NCBI GenBank assembly: GCA_002427745.1
Contig: DIYF01000125.1
Location: 1 to 12,803 of the forward strand
Direction: 5' to 3'
Length of the DNA stretch: 12,803 nt
Source: Roseivirga sp. UBA6061
GTDB lineage: Bacteria > Bacteroidota > Bacteroidia > Cytophagales > Cyclobacteriaceae
Shown here: positions 1 through 7,347 of the stretch, piece after piece
Layout: every line of letters starts with the position of its first letter
How positions within the stretch are numbered: position 1 is the stretch's first letter
Position numbers and translations under genes: made by a program
Notes under the pieces: generated by a model
Database searches by the model: none
What the model was told of the DNA's origin: nothing
What the model saw: only the letters and a program-made list of their open reading frames with translations

Positions 1-2169
1 TGGCGGTACCGGTGGTTCTCCCACACCTGTCGGTTCTGCATCACTTTGTACCAAATGCACCTGAATATCCCCGGGAGCCTGGTTCATTCGGGTGAGGTGA
101 TAGTCGTTGAAATTGCTCTGCTTCACGCGGCCATTCTCTACGTCCATTTTGGTATAAAGGGCCAGACTCATACCGAAAATAGCTCCTCCTTCAAACTGAG
201 CCCTGATGCGTTCCGGGTTAACGGCCACACCACAGTCTACCGCATAATGTACCTCGGGAATACTCAGCCTGCCTCCTTCTGCTTTTACGCGCACCACACA
301 GGCCACATATGTCAGGAAACTACGATGGGCGGCTATACCCATTCCTTCTCCTTTGGGTAATTTTCTGCCCCAGGCACTTTTCTCCGCTACCAGCTCAATT
401 ACTTTCCGGAGGCGTGCTGTATCTGACTGATAGCGTGCGGGAGATTCTCCGTAATTCCAGAACTGTGGTGATCGCTGAGTAAAATCAATGGTTCGGTCAG
501 GCCCAAGCAAGTCTAACAGGTTATCCTTCGGATCCATTTTACGGGCATGGGCTATTTCGTCTAAAAAAGAACCTATGCCAAAAGCATGATTGATATTGGC
601 TACAGAGCGCATCCACCCAATCCTCACCCCGGCAGGGTCTGCCTGCCCTACTTCCATTTTGAGATTGGGAATATCATATGGAAAATCTTCCAGCCCCTGT
701 CCTGCTTCAGCACCACTCATCTGATTAGCCCCCAGATTGGCCGTGCCGGAGATACTGGGAAATGCAGATCGGTGATTCCAGGAAGTCACCTTATTGTTCG
801 CATCAATGGTAGCTGTAAGTTTTTGTGCACTCTGCGCATGGTAAAAACCATGGTGAATATCATCTTCTCTTGTCCAGGTAAGCTTGACAGGGCAGTTACA
901 GGCTTTGGATACCATGGCTGCTTCAGCTACAAAATCCGGTTTGGCTTTTCGGCCAAAGCCTCCTCCCAATAAGGTTACATTGAACTTTACTTTATCCGGG
1001 CTCATACCGGCAATTCCTGCCACCACGCCCCGGGCCCATTGTGGAGACTGGGTAGGCGCCCAGACATCGCAGCCATCCGCACGTACATCGACTACCGCCA
1101 CAGGAGGTTCCATCGGAGTATGGGCGTAGTGGGGCACAAAGTAGCTGGCTTCTACACTTCTTTGTTCCACAGGAATATCGCCCACCTTGACTCTCACAGA
1201 AGCGGGAGTTTCAAGGCCAGTCAGCATTTTTTCCTGTGTCCGGGCAGCATGATAGTTCTTATTCACACCTCCATCCCATTCTATCTTCAGTTTCTCCCGA
1301 CCCTGAATGGCAGCCCAGGTATTGGTAGCTACTACGGCCACACCTCCCAGTGGCCTGTCAAAACCACCGGGAACGCCCGGAGAGTCCAGCTTAACCGTCT
1401 TTTCGACACCGGGTACTTTCAGGGTTTCACTATCATCATAGGAGATCACTTTACCTCCATACACCGGACTGCGGGCAATCACCGCATAGCGCATCCCGGC
1501 TGTTTTCTGGTCAATACCATATCCCGCTGTACCTCTGACAATGTCTGTGATATCAGCAGAGGGCATCTTTTTGCCAATGACTCTGAAATCCTTAGACTTC
1601 TTGAGTTTCACCTTGTTAGCGGCTGGTACTTCCAGACCAGACGCTGTCTCTACCAGATCACCAAAGCCTAATGCCCTCCGGCTGCCCCTTTCTTTGACCA
1701 TACCGGTCTCAGCTGCCACAGTATCTACATTGACTCCCCACCTTTGAGCGGCAGCCGTTTCCAGCATCTGCCGGGCTGTAGCTCCCACTCTGCGCATATT
1801 GGTATACATGGTGCGAATACTCTTCGATCCATCTGTGTTCTGGTCTCCGTATTTCGGATGGCCCTCTGCCTGTATTACCTCCACCTGATTCCAGTCAGCC
1901 TCCAGCTCATCTGCAATAATACCTGCGAGCGTGGACTTGGTGCCCTGGCCCATCTCGGAGCGGGAAATGATGAGTTTTACCTTGCCTGTCTTTTCTATGG
2001 CCACATATACGCTGGGCATGAAATCAGGAACTTCTTCTTTCTGCCCCATGAGCCTGTTGACACTGCCAAGACTGAGGATAAGGCCGGTGACGCTGACTGT
2101 TCCCAGCTTCAGGAAGGTGCGTCTTTCAATGGAGTGATTGGTGGCTTCGGTATATACTTCTGAAATCAT
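1..2169 (-). CDS. Xanthine dehydrogenase-family molybdopterin-binding subunit (IorB-like), C-terminus cut by window edge
   Basis: Large catalytic subunit of a molybdenum hydroxylase of the isoquinoline 1-oxidoreductase beta/aldehyde oxidase type, which hydroxylates a heterocycle or aldehyde using water oxygen. The minus frame is open from ATG at 2169 to base 1 (723 residues) with no stop, so a short C-terminal tail is missing. Residues 15-21 read ERRTFLK, a twin-arginine motif, followed by a hydrophobic stretch, so Tat export to the periplasm is likely. Family motifs seen: MGQGTKST (73-80), YAHTPMEPP (348-356), LLGGGFGRK (400-408) in the cofactor-binding region, TWTREDD (431-437), and GVGEPPVPP at the edge, where Glu718 is the expected catalytic base. 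An AGGA at about 13 bases upstream is a possible ribosome site. The gene diverges from the ankyrin gene, so its 2Fe-2S partner subunit is not upstream and may lie beyond base 1. Substrate cannot be told. Family assignment is firm; the subtype is an inference. Confidence 0.93.
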   Translation of the reverse strand, partial: MISEVYTEATNHSIERRTFLKLGTVSVTGLILSLGSVNRLMGQKEEVPDFMPSVYVAIEKTGKVKLIISRSEMGQGTKSTLAGIIADELEADWNQVEVIQAEGHPKYGDQNTDGSKSIRTMYTNMRRVGATARQMLETAAAQRWGVNVDTVAAETGMVKERGSRRALGFGDLVETASGLEVPAANKVKLKKSKDFRVIGKKMPSADITDIVRGTAGYGIDQKTAGMRYAVIARSPVYGGKVISYDDSETLKVPGVEKTVKLDSPGVPGGFDRPLGGVAVVATNTWAAIQGREKLKIEWDGGVNKNYHAARTQEKMLTGLETPASVRVKVGDIPVEQRSVEASYFVPHYAHTPMEPPVAVVDVRADGCDVWAPTQSPQWARGVVAGIAGMSPDKVKFNVTLLGGGFGRKAKPDFVAEAAMVSKACNCPVKLTWTREDDIHHGFYHAQSAQKLTATIDANNKVTSWNHRSAFPSISGTANLGANQMSGAEAGQGLEDFPYDIPNLKMEVGQADPAGVRIGWMRSVANINHAFGIGSFLDEIAHARKMDPKDNLLDLLGPDRTIDFTQRSPQFWNYGESPARYQSDTARLRKVIELVAEKSAWGRKLPKGEGMGIAAHRSFLTYVACVVRVKAEGGRLSIPEVHYAVDCGVAVNPERIRAQFEGGAIFGMSLALYTKMDVENGRVKQSNFNDYHLTRMNQAPGDIQVHLVQSDAEPTGVGEPPVPP

Positions 2170-2448
2170 AAATGCTTTGGTTTTCCTAAAAGAGAAATTA
2201 CGCAAGCCTGCTTTCTCAGGTCGGTCATGGGCCAGAAAACACTTACTGAACTATAATTCCGGGAATAAAACTGCCATTTAAGGATATAAATCAGGCGAAT
2301 TTTCGTTCAGGCCCGTACCGGCTTTGTCCACTTTCAGAACATTCTTCAAGTAGCAATTTATGTCAAAACGCCTTCTGAAGATCGGTAAGCGTGATTGCGA
2401 TCAAAGGCACAGTTTCTGTTCAACTTCCGGCACAACTGGTTAAAGACA
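2170..2448. promoter_or_regulatory. Divergent intergenic region between IorB-like and ankyrin genes
   Basis: This 279-base noncoding stretch must hold promoters for both divergent genes, but I see no convincing -33/-7 pair for either. It contains an 11-base palindrome (ATTCC-G-GGAAT, 2256-2266), a 13-base sequence (GATATAAATCAGG, 2283-2295) identical to part of the element upstream of ccoNO, and an FNR-like box at 2391-2404. No small gene is supported. Confidence 0.5.
2391..2404. promoter_or_regulatory. FNR/CRP-like palindrome upstream of the ankyrin gene
   Basis: GTGAT-TGCG-ATCAA matches the FNR-type consensus TTGAT-N4-ATCAA at 9 of 10 fixed bases. Its centre lies about 51 bases before the chosen ATG at 2449, a plausible operator position. 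A similar match occurs inside the ankyrin coding region (3404-3417), so a chance match is possible. Confidence 0.35.
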
Positions 2449-3522
2449 ATGAAGAAACTGAACACACTCAAATCAATCGCCATGCTTGTACTGGCGATCA
2501 TAAGCCTGGGGGTTAATGCACAGGCACAAAGCTGTAGAGACCTGGTAGAAGCGGCAAGGAATGGAAACTACGAGCACGTCCGCTCTTTGCTTGACAGAGG
2601 TGCGAACCCTGATTGTATATACAATATTCGAAGCGGCCCGAGAACGGCTCTGAACGCGGCAGCCCGTAAAGGAGAAGTCAGAATTGCCAGACTTTTACTG
2701 GACCATGGTGCCAAAGTAGATTTTCATGCAAAAGGTGATGCCACTCCTCTCATAGCCGCCAGCCGCGAAGGAGACCTGGCCATGGTAAACCTTTTACTCA
2801 GAAATGACGCTGATGCCGATAAGGCGGTAAGAGGTGATGGTTCTCCTCTTATTGCGGCCGTACACAGCGGCAATAAAAAGCTGGTAGCACTACTCCTGAA
2901 GCATGGAGCAAACCCGGACAAAAAAGTACGGGGCGATGGTAGTCCGATCGTGGCAGCCACCAATCAGAGAGATACCGACATGCTTGATATGCTGCTGGCA
3001 GCCGGTGCAGACACTGACGAGAGTGTACCCGGAGATGGCGGTGCGCTTATCAACGCTGCTCAAAGCAATAACCTGCGGCTGGCTGAAAAGCTCCTGGCTG
3101 CCGGGGCCAATGCCAATCAGCAATCTTATGGTGATGGCAGCCCCCTGATTATTGCGGCTGGTAACGGCAACCTGGATATGGTGAGGTTACTGGTAAGATA
3201 CGGAGCGGATATAGACAAAGGGGTGCGCGGAGACGGGAGTCCTCTTATTGCTGCGGCTGGCAACGGGGATATTGACATAGTAGAATACCTGGTAGAAAAA
3301 GGGGCAGACGTAAATATGGAAGTAAGAGGAGACGAAACGCCCCTGATTGCGGCTGCCTGGAGTGGTCACCTGGATGTAGTTAAATATCTTGTGAAAAGCG
3401 GAGCTGATGTAAATCAAACGACTGTAGAGAGAGGAAGAACAAGATCAGCCCTGCGTATGGCCGAAAGAGAAGGTCACCGCAGCGTGGTTACTTACCTGAA
3501 AGAGCAGGGAGCCAAGCGTTAG
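2449..3522 (+). CDS. Secreted ankyrin-repeat protein
   Basis: 357 residues made almost wholly of ankyrin repeats, a protein-binding scaffold; the partner is unknown. Residues 1-26 form a signal peptide (MKK start, hydrophobic core, cut after AQA), pointing to the periplasm or cell surface. About ten repeats run from residue 28 to the end, mostly 33 residues with a shared (V/A)RGDGSPLIAAA junction; the last is shorter. Two Cys (29 and 56) lie in the first repeat and could form a disulfide. Cys29 lacks a canonical lipobox, so a lipoprotein is unlikely. The frame is open upstream to a TTG at 2395, but the ATG at 2449 begins exactly at the signal peptide and the longer form would overlap the box at 2391-2404, so I chose the ATG. 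The gene diverges from the IorB-like gene and is followed by a hairpin terminator. Fold is certain; role is not. Confidence 0.93.
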   Translation: MKKLNTLKSIAMLVLAIISLGVNAQAQSCRDLVEAARNGNYEHVRSLLDRGANPDCIYNIRSGPRTALNAAARKGEVRIARLLLDHGAKVDFHAKGDATPLIAASREGDLAMVNLLLRNDADADKAVRGDGSPLIAAVHSGNKKLVALLLKHGANPDKKVRGDGSPIVAATNQRDTDMLDMLLAAGADTDESVPGDGGALINAAQSNNLRLAEKLLAAGANANQQSYGDGSPLIIAAGNGNLDMVRLLVRYGADIDKGVRGDGSPLIAAAGNGDIDIVEYLVEKGADVNMEVRGDETPLIAAAWSGHLDVVKYLVKSGADVNQTTVERGRTRSALRMAEREGHRSVVTYLKEQGAKR

Positions 3523-3789
3523 ACTATTCAAGGCCTCTGAGAGATATTTCCTGAATAAGAAGAAAAAGAGATCATCGCATCCAGATCTGTCATTCCCCAA
3601 TTTTTCTTGACAAACTCATTTCAGTGTGAAGGAAAATATCAGGAATCTCGTTTTCGATTTTTATAACATACCTGCCTTTGTTGACAGGCCAAATAAAACA
3701 GTCCTTAGAGCGATTCCAAGGACTGTTTTTTCAAGCATGATATCCTTTCTTTATGTTGAATTCAGGCTATTGTCACGTAATCAGCCTTA
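3523..3789. other. Intergenic region between convergent ankyrin and usp genes
   Basis: Noncoding, 267 bases. It holds a weak imperfect hairpin just after the ankyrin stop (TATTCA near 3525 pairing with TGAATA near 3555, no T-tract) and the strong terminator at 3695-3731. The open frame at 3626-3826 crosses the terminator and the end of usp and has no protein-like features. Confidence 0.5.
3695..3731. terminator. Bidirectional rho-independent terminator
   Basis: A perfect 12-bp stem: AAAACAGTCCTT (3695-3706) pairs with AAGGACTGTTTT (3718-3729) around an 11-base loop. T bases continue to 3731 on the plus strand. On the minus strand the stem is followed by TTTTATTT-like sequence. It lies between convergent genes and can end both the ankyrin transcript and the cco-usp operon, whose last stop is about 60 bases away. 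Confidence 0.9.
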
Positions 3790-4641
3790 TCACTTTCTCA
3801 TAGACAGGGTCCATACAGGAACCTGAGAGTGATTTACCAGATCTTCCGCAATACTGCCACTCAGCAGATGTAGCAGGCCGGTTCTGCCATGTGTACCGAT
3901 GGCAATCAGGCAGGCTTTTATATCCTGAGCGAAGTAGATGATACCATCTTCCTCCGTAGCATCATTGTAGATATTGGTAGTGTAATCAGTAAAGCCGTAT
4001 TTGTTGACAAACTTGTCAAATTCCTCCCTGATCTGTCGATCTGTATGGAAGTGGTTGGGAGTATTCACTTTGACCAGGTGTAAAGTAGCTCCGGTCAGTT
4101 TCTGGATTTTTTTCAACTCCTCTACCATACGGGTCTGATCTTCCACCAGGTTGGTCGCAAATACAATGTTTTTAATGCTATCAAGTTCTACCGGTGCTTT
4201 TACTGTGATTACCGGACACTTGGAGTAACGCACCACTTTCTCCGTATTGGAACCGATGAGTACTTCTTCCAAACCAGAACTCCCCTTGGTACCCATTACC
4301 ACCAGCTCTGCTCCACAACGGGCAATCTCCTTAGCGATACCTTTGTAGGGATTACCTACCTCTACCGTACCAGTCATGGCAATGCCATCAAACTCGTCCT
4401 GGTTGATGAGCCTGTCCAATTCTTCCCGTGCTCTTTCCATCAGGTGCCCCATCAGTACTTCGTTCTCATTACTCCCCACATTGACCTCTCCCATGGTATT
4501 GAAAGAGTGTTGTCCCACACCTTCCAGAATATGCAGGACCATAATTTCTGTATCACCAGACTTACGGGCAATCTCAGCGGCAAATCGCAAGGCATTGTCG
4601 GCCTGCTCAGAAAAATCGGTAGGTACTAGAATCGTTTTCAT
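3790..4641 (-). CDS. Tandem-domain universal stress protein (UspA family)
   Basis: 283-residue cytoplasmic protein with two Usp domains (about 1-148 and 155-281), a nucleotide-binding fold linked to survival under stress, starvation or low oxygen. Both domains keep the ATP-binding signature G-2X-G-9X-G(S/T): Gly117, Gly120 and Gly130-Ser131 in the first; Gly249, Gly252 and Gly262-Ser263 in the second. The first domain starts ILVPTDFS with the usual Asp at 9. The corresponding strand of the second reads VFATNLVED, with Asn164 where Asp is usual, so the two sites may differ. It lies 59 bases after the SafE-like gene on the same strand, so it is probably the last gene of the cco operon, although the gap holds a palindrome that could control it separately. 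Usp genes near cbb3 or under FNR/ANR control are known in other bacteria, which fits a low-oxygen role here. No good Shine-Dalgarno is seen before the ATG. Confidence 0.95.
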   Translation of the reverse strand: MKTILVPTDFSEQADNALRFAAEIARKSGDTEIMVLHILEGVGQHSFNTMGEVNVGSNENEVLMGHLMERAREELDRLINQDEFDGIAMTGTVEVGNPYKGIAKEIARCGAELVVMGTKGSSGLEEVLIGSNTEKVVRYSKCPVITVKAPVELDSIKNIVFATNLVEDQTRMVEELKKIQKLTGATLHLVKVNTPNHFHTDRQIREEFDKFVNKYGFTDYTTNIYNDATEEDGIIYFAQDIKACLIAIGTHGRTGLLHLLSGSIAEDLVNHSQVPVWTLSMRK

Positions 4642-4660
4642 CGTCTTGTGGATTTAAGTT

Positions 4661-4683
4661 AAAAACTTGATTTATAACAAGTT
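4661..4683. promoter_or_regulatory. FNR-like inverted repeat upstream of usp
   Basis: TTGAT-TTAT-AACAA (4667-4680) matches TTGAT-N4-ATCAA at 9 of 10 fixed bases, and the dyad extends outward as AACTTG...CAAGTT (4664-4683). With the preceding AAAAAC, the 23-base block shares 18 bases with the element upstream of ccoNO (10667-10689). It lies about 32 bases before the usp ATG in the only sizeable gap at this end of the operon. It could be an operator, an mRNA hairpin or a processing site. Confidence 0.4.
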
Positions 4684-4700
4684 GCCGACTTTTCCGACAA

Positions 4701-5444
4701 CTACTCCTCCTCTGTTATAGAAACAAAATCGGATACAGTCTCGTTCCCGATACACTCGCTTATATCATCGTTGTTGGTCAGCACAGGACTAACATAGGGG
4801 ATACCCAGATTGAGACCTCGTAAAATGAAAAGAATACCCACGATGGCCACCAGCTTAGGTGCCAGGTTCCAGACACGCTGCTTGAAGTTCCGGCTCATTA
4901 CTTTGCCAAAAAAAGCAGCTGCCAGCATCATGGGAAAGGTCCCCAGGCCGAACAGTGCCATATAGAGCGCTCCCCCCTCAACAGAGCCCATAGAAAGTGC
5001 CGCGATCAGGGCAGCATAGACCAGTCCGCAGGGTAAAAGGCCATTGAGCATACCTAACGCCAGCTGGGCTCCAAAACCCTTTTTCGCCAATAAACCGCCT
5101 ATACGTTTTTTCACCCAGAGAATGAACCGGCTCAGGGGCCTCAACAGGGCTTTGTCAGGAATCTCCATACCAAAGAACAGTACTCCCAGGAGCATCATAG
5201 CTCCTGCTCCTATAGAAAGCCCCTGTTGCCAGCCGGCCATGGAGAGGGTGCTTCCCAAAATTCCGGCAATTACTCCGAGCAGTGCGTAGGTCACGACACG
5301 GCCTGAATTGTAAACAAGCCTCCCTCCCAGCCATTGCCATTTTTTTTGTCTGTTACCCGGAACAGCCCAGGTAATAGGTGCACACATACCCAGGCAGTGA
5401 AAACTGCCCAGCAAACCGACCAATATGGCTGTAGAGAGGAGCAT
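4701..5444 (-). CDS. SafE/TauE-like membrane protein (DsbD_2 type) of the cbb3 cluster
   Basis: 247-residue inner-membrane protein with about six hydrophobic helices, of the type usually annotated as sulfite exporter TauE/SafE or cytochrome c biogenesis transmembrane protein (DsbD_2). Proteins of this kind are a standard neighbour of cbb3 oxidase genes and are thought to help copper delivery or thiol chemistry during assembly; a true sulfite-export role is unlikely here. Characteristic motifs are GSFHCLGMCAPI (13-24, Cys17 and Cys21) and NGLLPCGLVYA (134-144, Cys139). An acidic C-terminal tail carries Cys231 and ends in EEE. Its start codon overlaps the ccoH stop by one base (TAATG), indicating translational coupling. 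Function is inferred from context and motifs. Confidence 0.88.
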   Translation of the reverse strand: MLLSTAILVGLLGSFHCLGMCAPITWAVPGNRQKKWQWLGGRLVYNSGRVVTYALLGVIAGILGSTLSMAGWQQGLSIGAGAMMLLGVLFFGMEIPDKALLRPLSRFILWVKKRIGGLLAKKGFGAQLALGMLNGLLPCGLVYAALIAALSMGSVEGGALYMALFGLGTFPMMLAAAFFGKVMSRNFKQRVWNLAPKLVAIVGILFILRGLNLGIPYVSPVLTNNDDISECIGNETVSDFVSITEEE

Positions 5445-5884
5445 TATAAAATCATAGTGGCCTCATTGTAATACTCACGATTCTTTGATTTCCATGAAAT
5501 CTTCACCTTCCAGAGCCCTCTGGGAAAGCGGGATATATCGAAGGTTTGAAAGCCCTCTTCGTCCAGTAGAATATCAAAGGTCTGGTCCAGGGCTGCACTT
5601 GAGGGCCTGAAGAACTGAATGCTTCCTTCATAAACAGAACCTTTCAGTTCAGAAGGAAATTTCAGCTTCGCCTGTCCCTGTTTCTTATCCACAGAAATGG
5701 CCGGCTTCTGCGTGAGGCCATCAGTATTCTTAATTCTTTCTATCTGATCTTCATAGGCCAGCTCCTGCTCATAGTAATTGTCTGCTACCAGGCTTATATC
5801 CTGCTGCATAGAAATATAAGCCAGTGTAAAAATGACTCCGAAAAAGCCTATAAAGGCCAATATGATTCCTTTTCCCCAATTCAT
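5444..5884 (-). CDS. ccoH: CcoH/FixH cbb3 oxidase assembly protein
   Basis: 146-residue protein with one N-terminal membrane helix (about residues 7-26) and a periplasmic domain. FixH/CcoH proteins are needed for cbb3 oxidase assembly and stability. The family-type motif LVADNYYEQELAYEDQI follows the helix (about 32-48), and the rest is a beta-rich domain ending near WKVKISWKSKNREYY. It overlaps the ccoG stop by four bases (ATGA) and the next gene by one base, so it is tightly coupled in the operon. Sequence similarity in this family is low, so context adds much to the call. Confidence 0.9.
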   Translation of the reverse strand: MNWGKGIILAFIGFFGVIFTLAYISMQQDISLVADNYYEQELAYEDQIERIKNTDGLTQKPAISVDKKQGQAKLKFPSELKGSVYEGSIQFFRPSSAALDQTFDILLDEEGFQTFDISRFPRGLWKVKISWKSKNREYYNEATMIL

Positions 5885-7302
5885 GGTTTTAAAATTATAG
5901 GTCCCAGAAAATTCGTTTTAATCTCATCTATCAGTTCATCTCCATTATAGAGTCCCAGCCTGACCCGGGTCTTGGCTCCGGTAAGCTGGTCTTCCGGAAT
6001 ACGGAAGGTAAATATGGCGTCCAGTTTTCCTTTGGCAGGCACATCAATCAAAGGCCCTCCTACTTTCTCCAGAGTTGCCCCCTGAACATCCAGCACCCTG
6101 AGTGTCAGCTGCATGGGCTCAGTGGTTTTATTGATAAACTGGATGTTGTAAAGGTTTTGAATCTGATTGTCCTCCACACGCTGAAAGAGCATGCCCGGTA
6201 CTCTCAGTACGGTGGCCTCTACGTCAGCTCTTCCGGAGATAAATACGGTCAGTAATACAATCAGCAAGGTCAGTACTACGGAGTAACCCGCTACGCGTGG
6301 AGTAAAGATGCGATTGTTGCCGGTTTCAATGGCGCTGTGAGAGGTAGGTCTGATGAGGCCGGTTGGCTTCCCTATTTTGGTCATTACATCGTCACAGGCA
6401 TCTATACAGGCAGTACAGTTGACACATTCCAGCTGTGTACCGTTTCTGATATCAATGCCTGTGGGACAGACATGAACACAGAGCTTGCAATCAATACAAT
6501 CTCCTTTTTCAGCCTGTACTTCTTTCTTTTTCAGCTTACCTCTGGGCTCTCCTCTGATCCAGTCATACATCACCGCCATGGAATCCTTTACCAGTAAAAC
6601 TCCCTGCAAGCGACCGTAAGGGCAAACTGCAATACAGGCCTGCTCTCTGAAGAAAGCAAAGACTGCGTAAAAAACTCCACTGAAAGCCACCAGTCCTATG
6701 AAACCAGCCAGGTTTTCAGCAGGAGGCTGAGAGACAATCTCCTGTACCTGTTCAATGCCAATCAGGTAGGCCATGGCTACATGGCCGATGAGCACGGCTA
6801 TCAGTACAAAAATCAAATGCTTTATCCCTCTCTTTCTGATTTTCTCAGCATTCCAGGGACCTCTGGCCAGCTTTCTCTGTTGATTGGCATCTCCTTCTAT
6901 CAGGTATTCGATCTTGCGAAATACCATTTCCATAAATAGCGTTTGAGGACAGGCCCAGCCACACCAGACCCGTCCAAACACTACCGTAAATAGTATAACA
7001 AACACGAAAAACGTAATCAGCATCAGCGCCAGGATAAAGAAATCCTGAGGCCAGAAGACCACGCCAAGAATAGAGAACTTGCGTTCAAAAATGTTGAGGA
7101 GCAAAAAGGGCTCCCCGCCTATCTTAATAAAAGGACCTGCAAAGAGAATGGAAAGCAGTATCACAGAGACCACAATTCTGGCCCTGTGATACCGCCCCTT
7201 TGGCTTTTTAGGATACACCCAGACCCGCTTTCCCTGCTCGTCTACAGTCGCGATGCTATCGCGATACTCCTCATCGTATTGGTATAGATTATCTGGCTGC
7301 AT
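5881..7302 (-). CDS. ccoG: CcoG, cbb3 oxidase accessory protein with 4Fe-4S clusters
   Basis: 473-residue membrane ferredoxin-like protein. CcoG is reported to reduce Cu(II) to Cu(I) during cbb3 oxidase assembly. N-terminal helices at about 42-60 and 84-110 are followed by VWCGWACPQ (112-120), further helices at about 160-182 and 199-218, and ACIAVCPYGR (222-231). The bacterial ferredoxin region has two Cys clusters: Cys269, 272, 275, 279 and Cys293, 296, 299, 303, enough for two 4Fe-4S centres. A last helix (about 339-357) precedes a C-terminal periplasmic Ig-like domain. The start at 7302 has a purine-rich AAGGATAAGG just before it. There is a 45-base gap after ccoP and a 4-base overlap with ccoH. 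Length and motifs are typical of the family. Confidence 0.97.
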   Translation of the reverse strand: MQPDNLYQYDEEYRDSIATVDEQGKRVWVYPKKPKGRYHRARIVVSVILLSILFAGPFIKIGGEPFLLLNIFERKFSILGVVFWPQDFFILALMLITFFVFVILFTVVFGRVWCGWACPQTLFMEMVFRKIEYLIEGDANQQRKLARGPWNAEKIRKRGIKHLIFVLIAVLIGHVAMAYLIGIEQVQEIVSQPPAENLAGFIGLVAFSGVFYAVFAFFREQACIAVCPYGRLQGVLLVKDSMAVMYDWIRGEPRGKLKKKEVQAEKGDCIDCKLCVHVCPTGIDIRNGTQLECVNCTACIDACDDVMTKIGKPTGLIRPTSHSAIETGNNRIFTPRVAGYSVVLTLLIVLLTVFISGRADVEATVLRVPGMLFQRVEDNQIQNLYNIQFINKTTEPMQLTLRVLDVQGATLEKVGGPLIDVPAKGKLDAIFTFRIPEDQLTGAKTRVRLGLYNGDELIDEIKTNFLGPIILKP

Positions 7303-7347
7303 TACCTTATCCTTCTGTTAACAGTCTCTTTCGGATATCGAAGCCGG

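Noticed and set aside
46..2163. Several plus-strand open frames of 68-210 codons
   Set aside because: They lie opposite the IorB-like gene, whose minus frame is open throughout and carries clear family motifs. The plus frames are antisense by-products with no recognisable protein features.
2256..2266. ATTCC-G-GGAAT palindrome
   Set aside because: Only 11 bases long with no relation to a placed promoter or to other sites in the window; too short to call as an operator.
2395..2448. Upstream TTG start adding 18 residues to the ankyrin protein
   Set aside because: The extension would bury the signal peptide, uses a rare start codon, and overlaps the FNR-like box. The ATG at 2449 starts exactly at the signal peptide.
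3404..3417. CTGAT-GTAA-ATCAA, a 9 of 10 match to the FNR consensus
   Set aside because: It is inside the ankyrin coding region, encoding part of a normal repeat. It serves as a warning about background matches.
2700..3420. Possible DNA tandem repeat of about 99 bases
   Set aside because: The periodicity comes from the 33-residue ankyrin repeats. The copies are diverged at the DNA level and sit in an intact gene, so this is not a separate repeat element.
3626..3826. 66-codon open frame between ankyrin and usp
   Set aside because: It runs through the strong terminator and into the antisense of usp, and has no domain or ribosome-site support.
4701..5444. Reading the SafE-like gene as a true sulfite exporter
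   Set aside because: The name comes from family annotation. The FHCLGMC motif and the position in a cbb3 operon point to a role in oxidase biogenesis.
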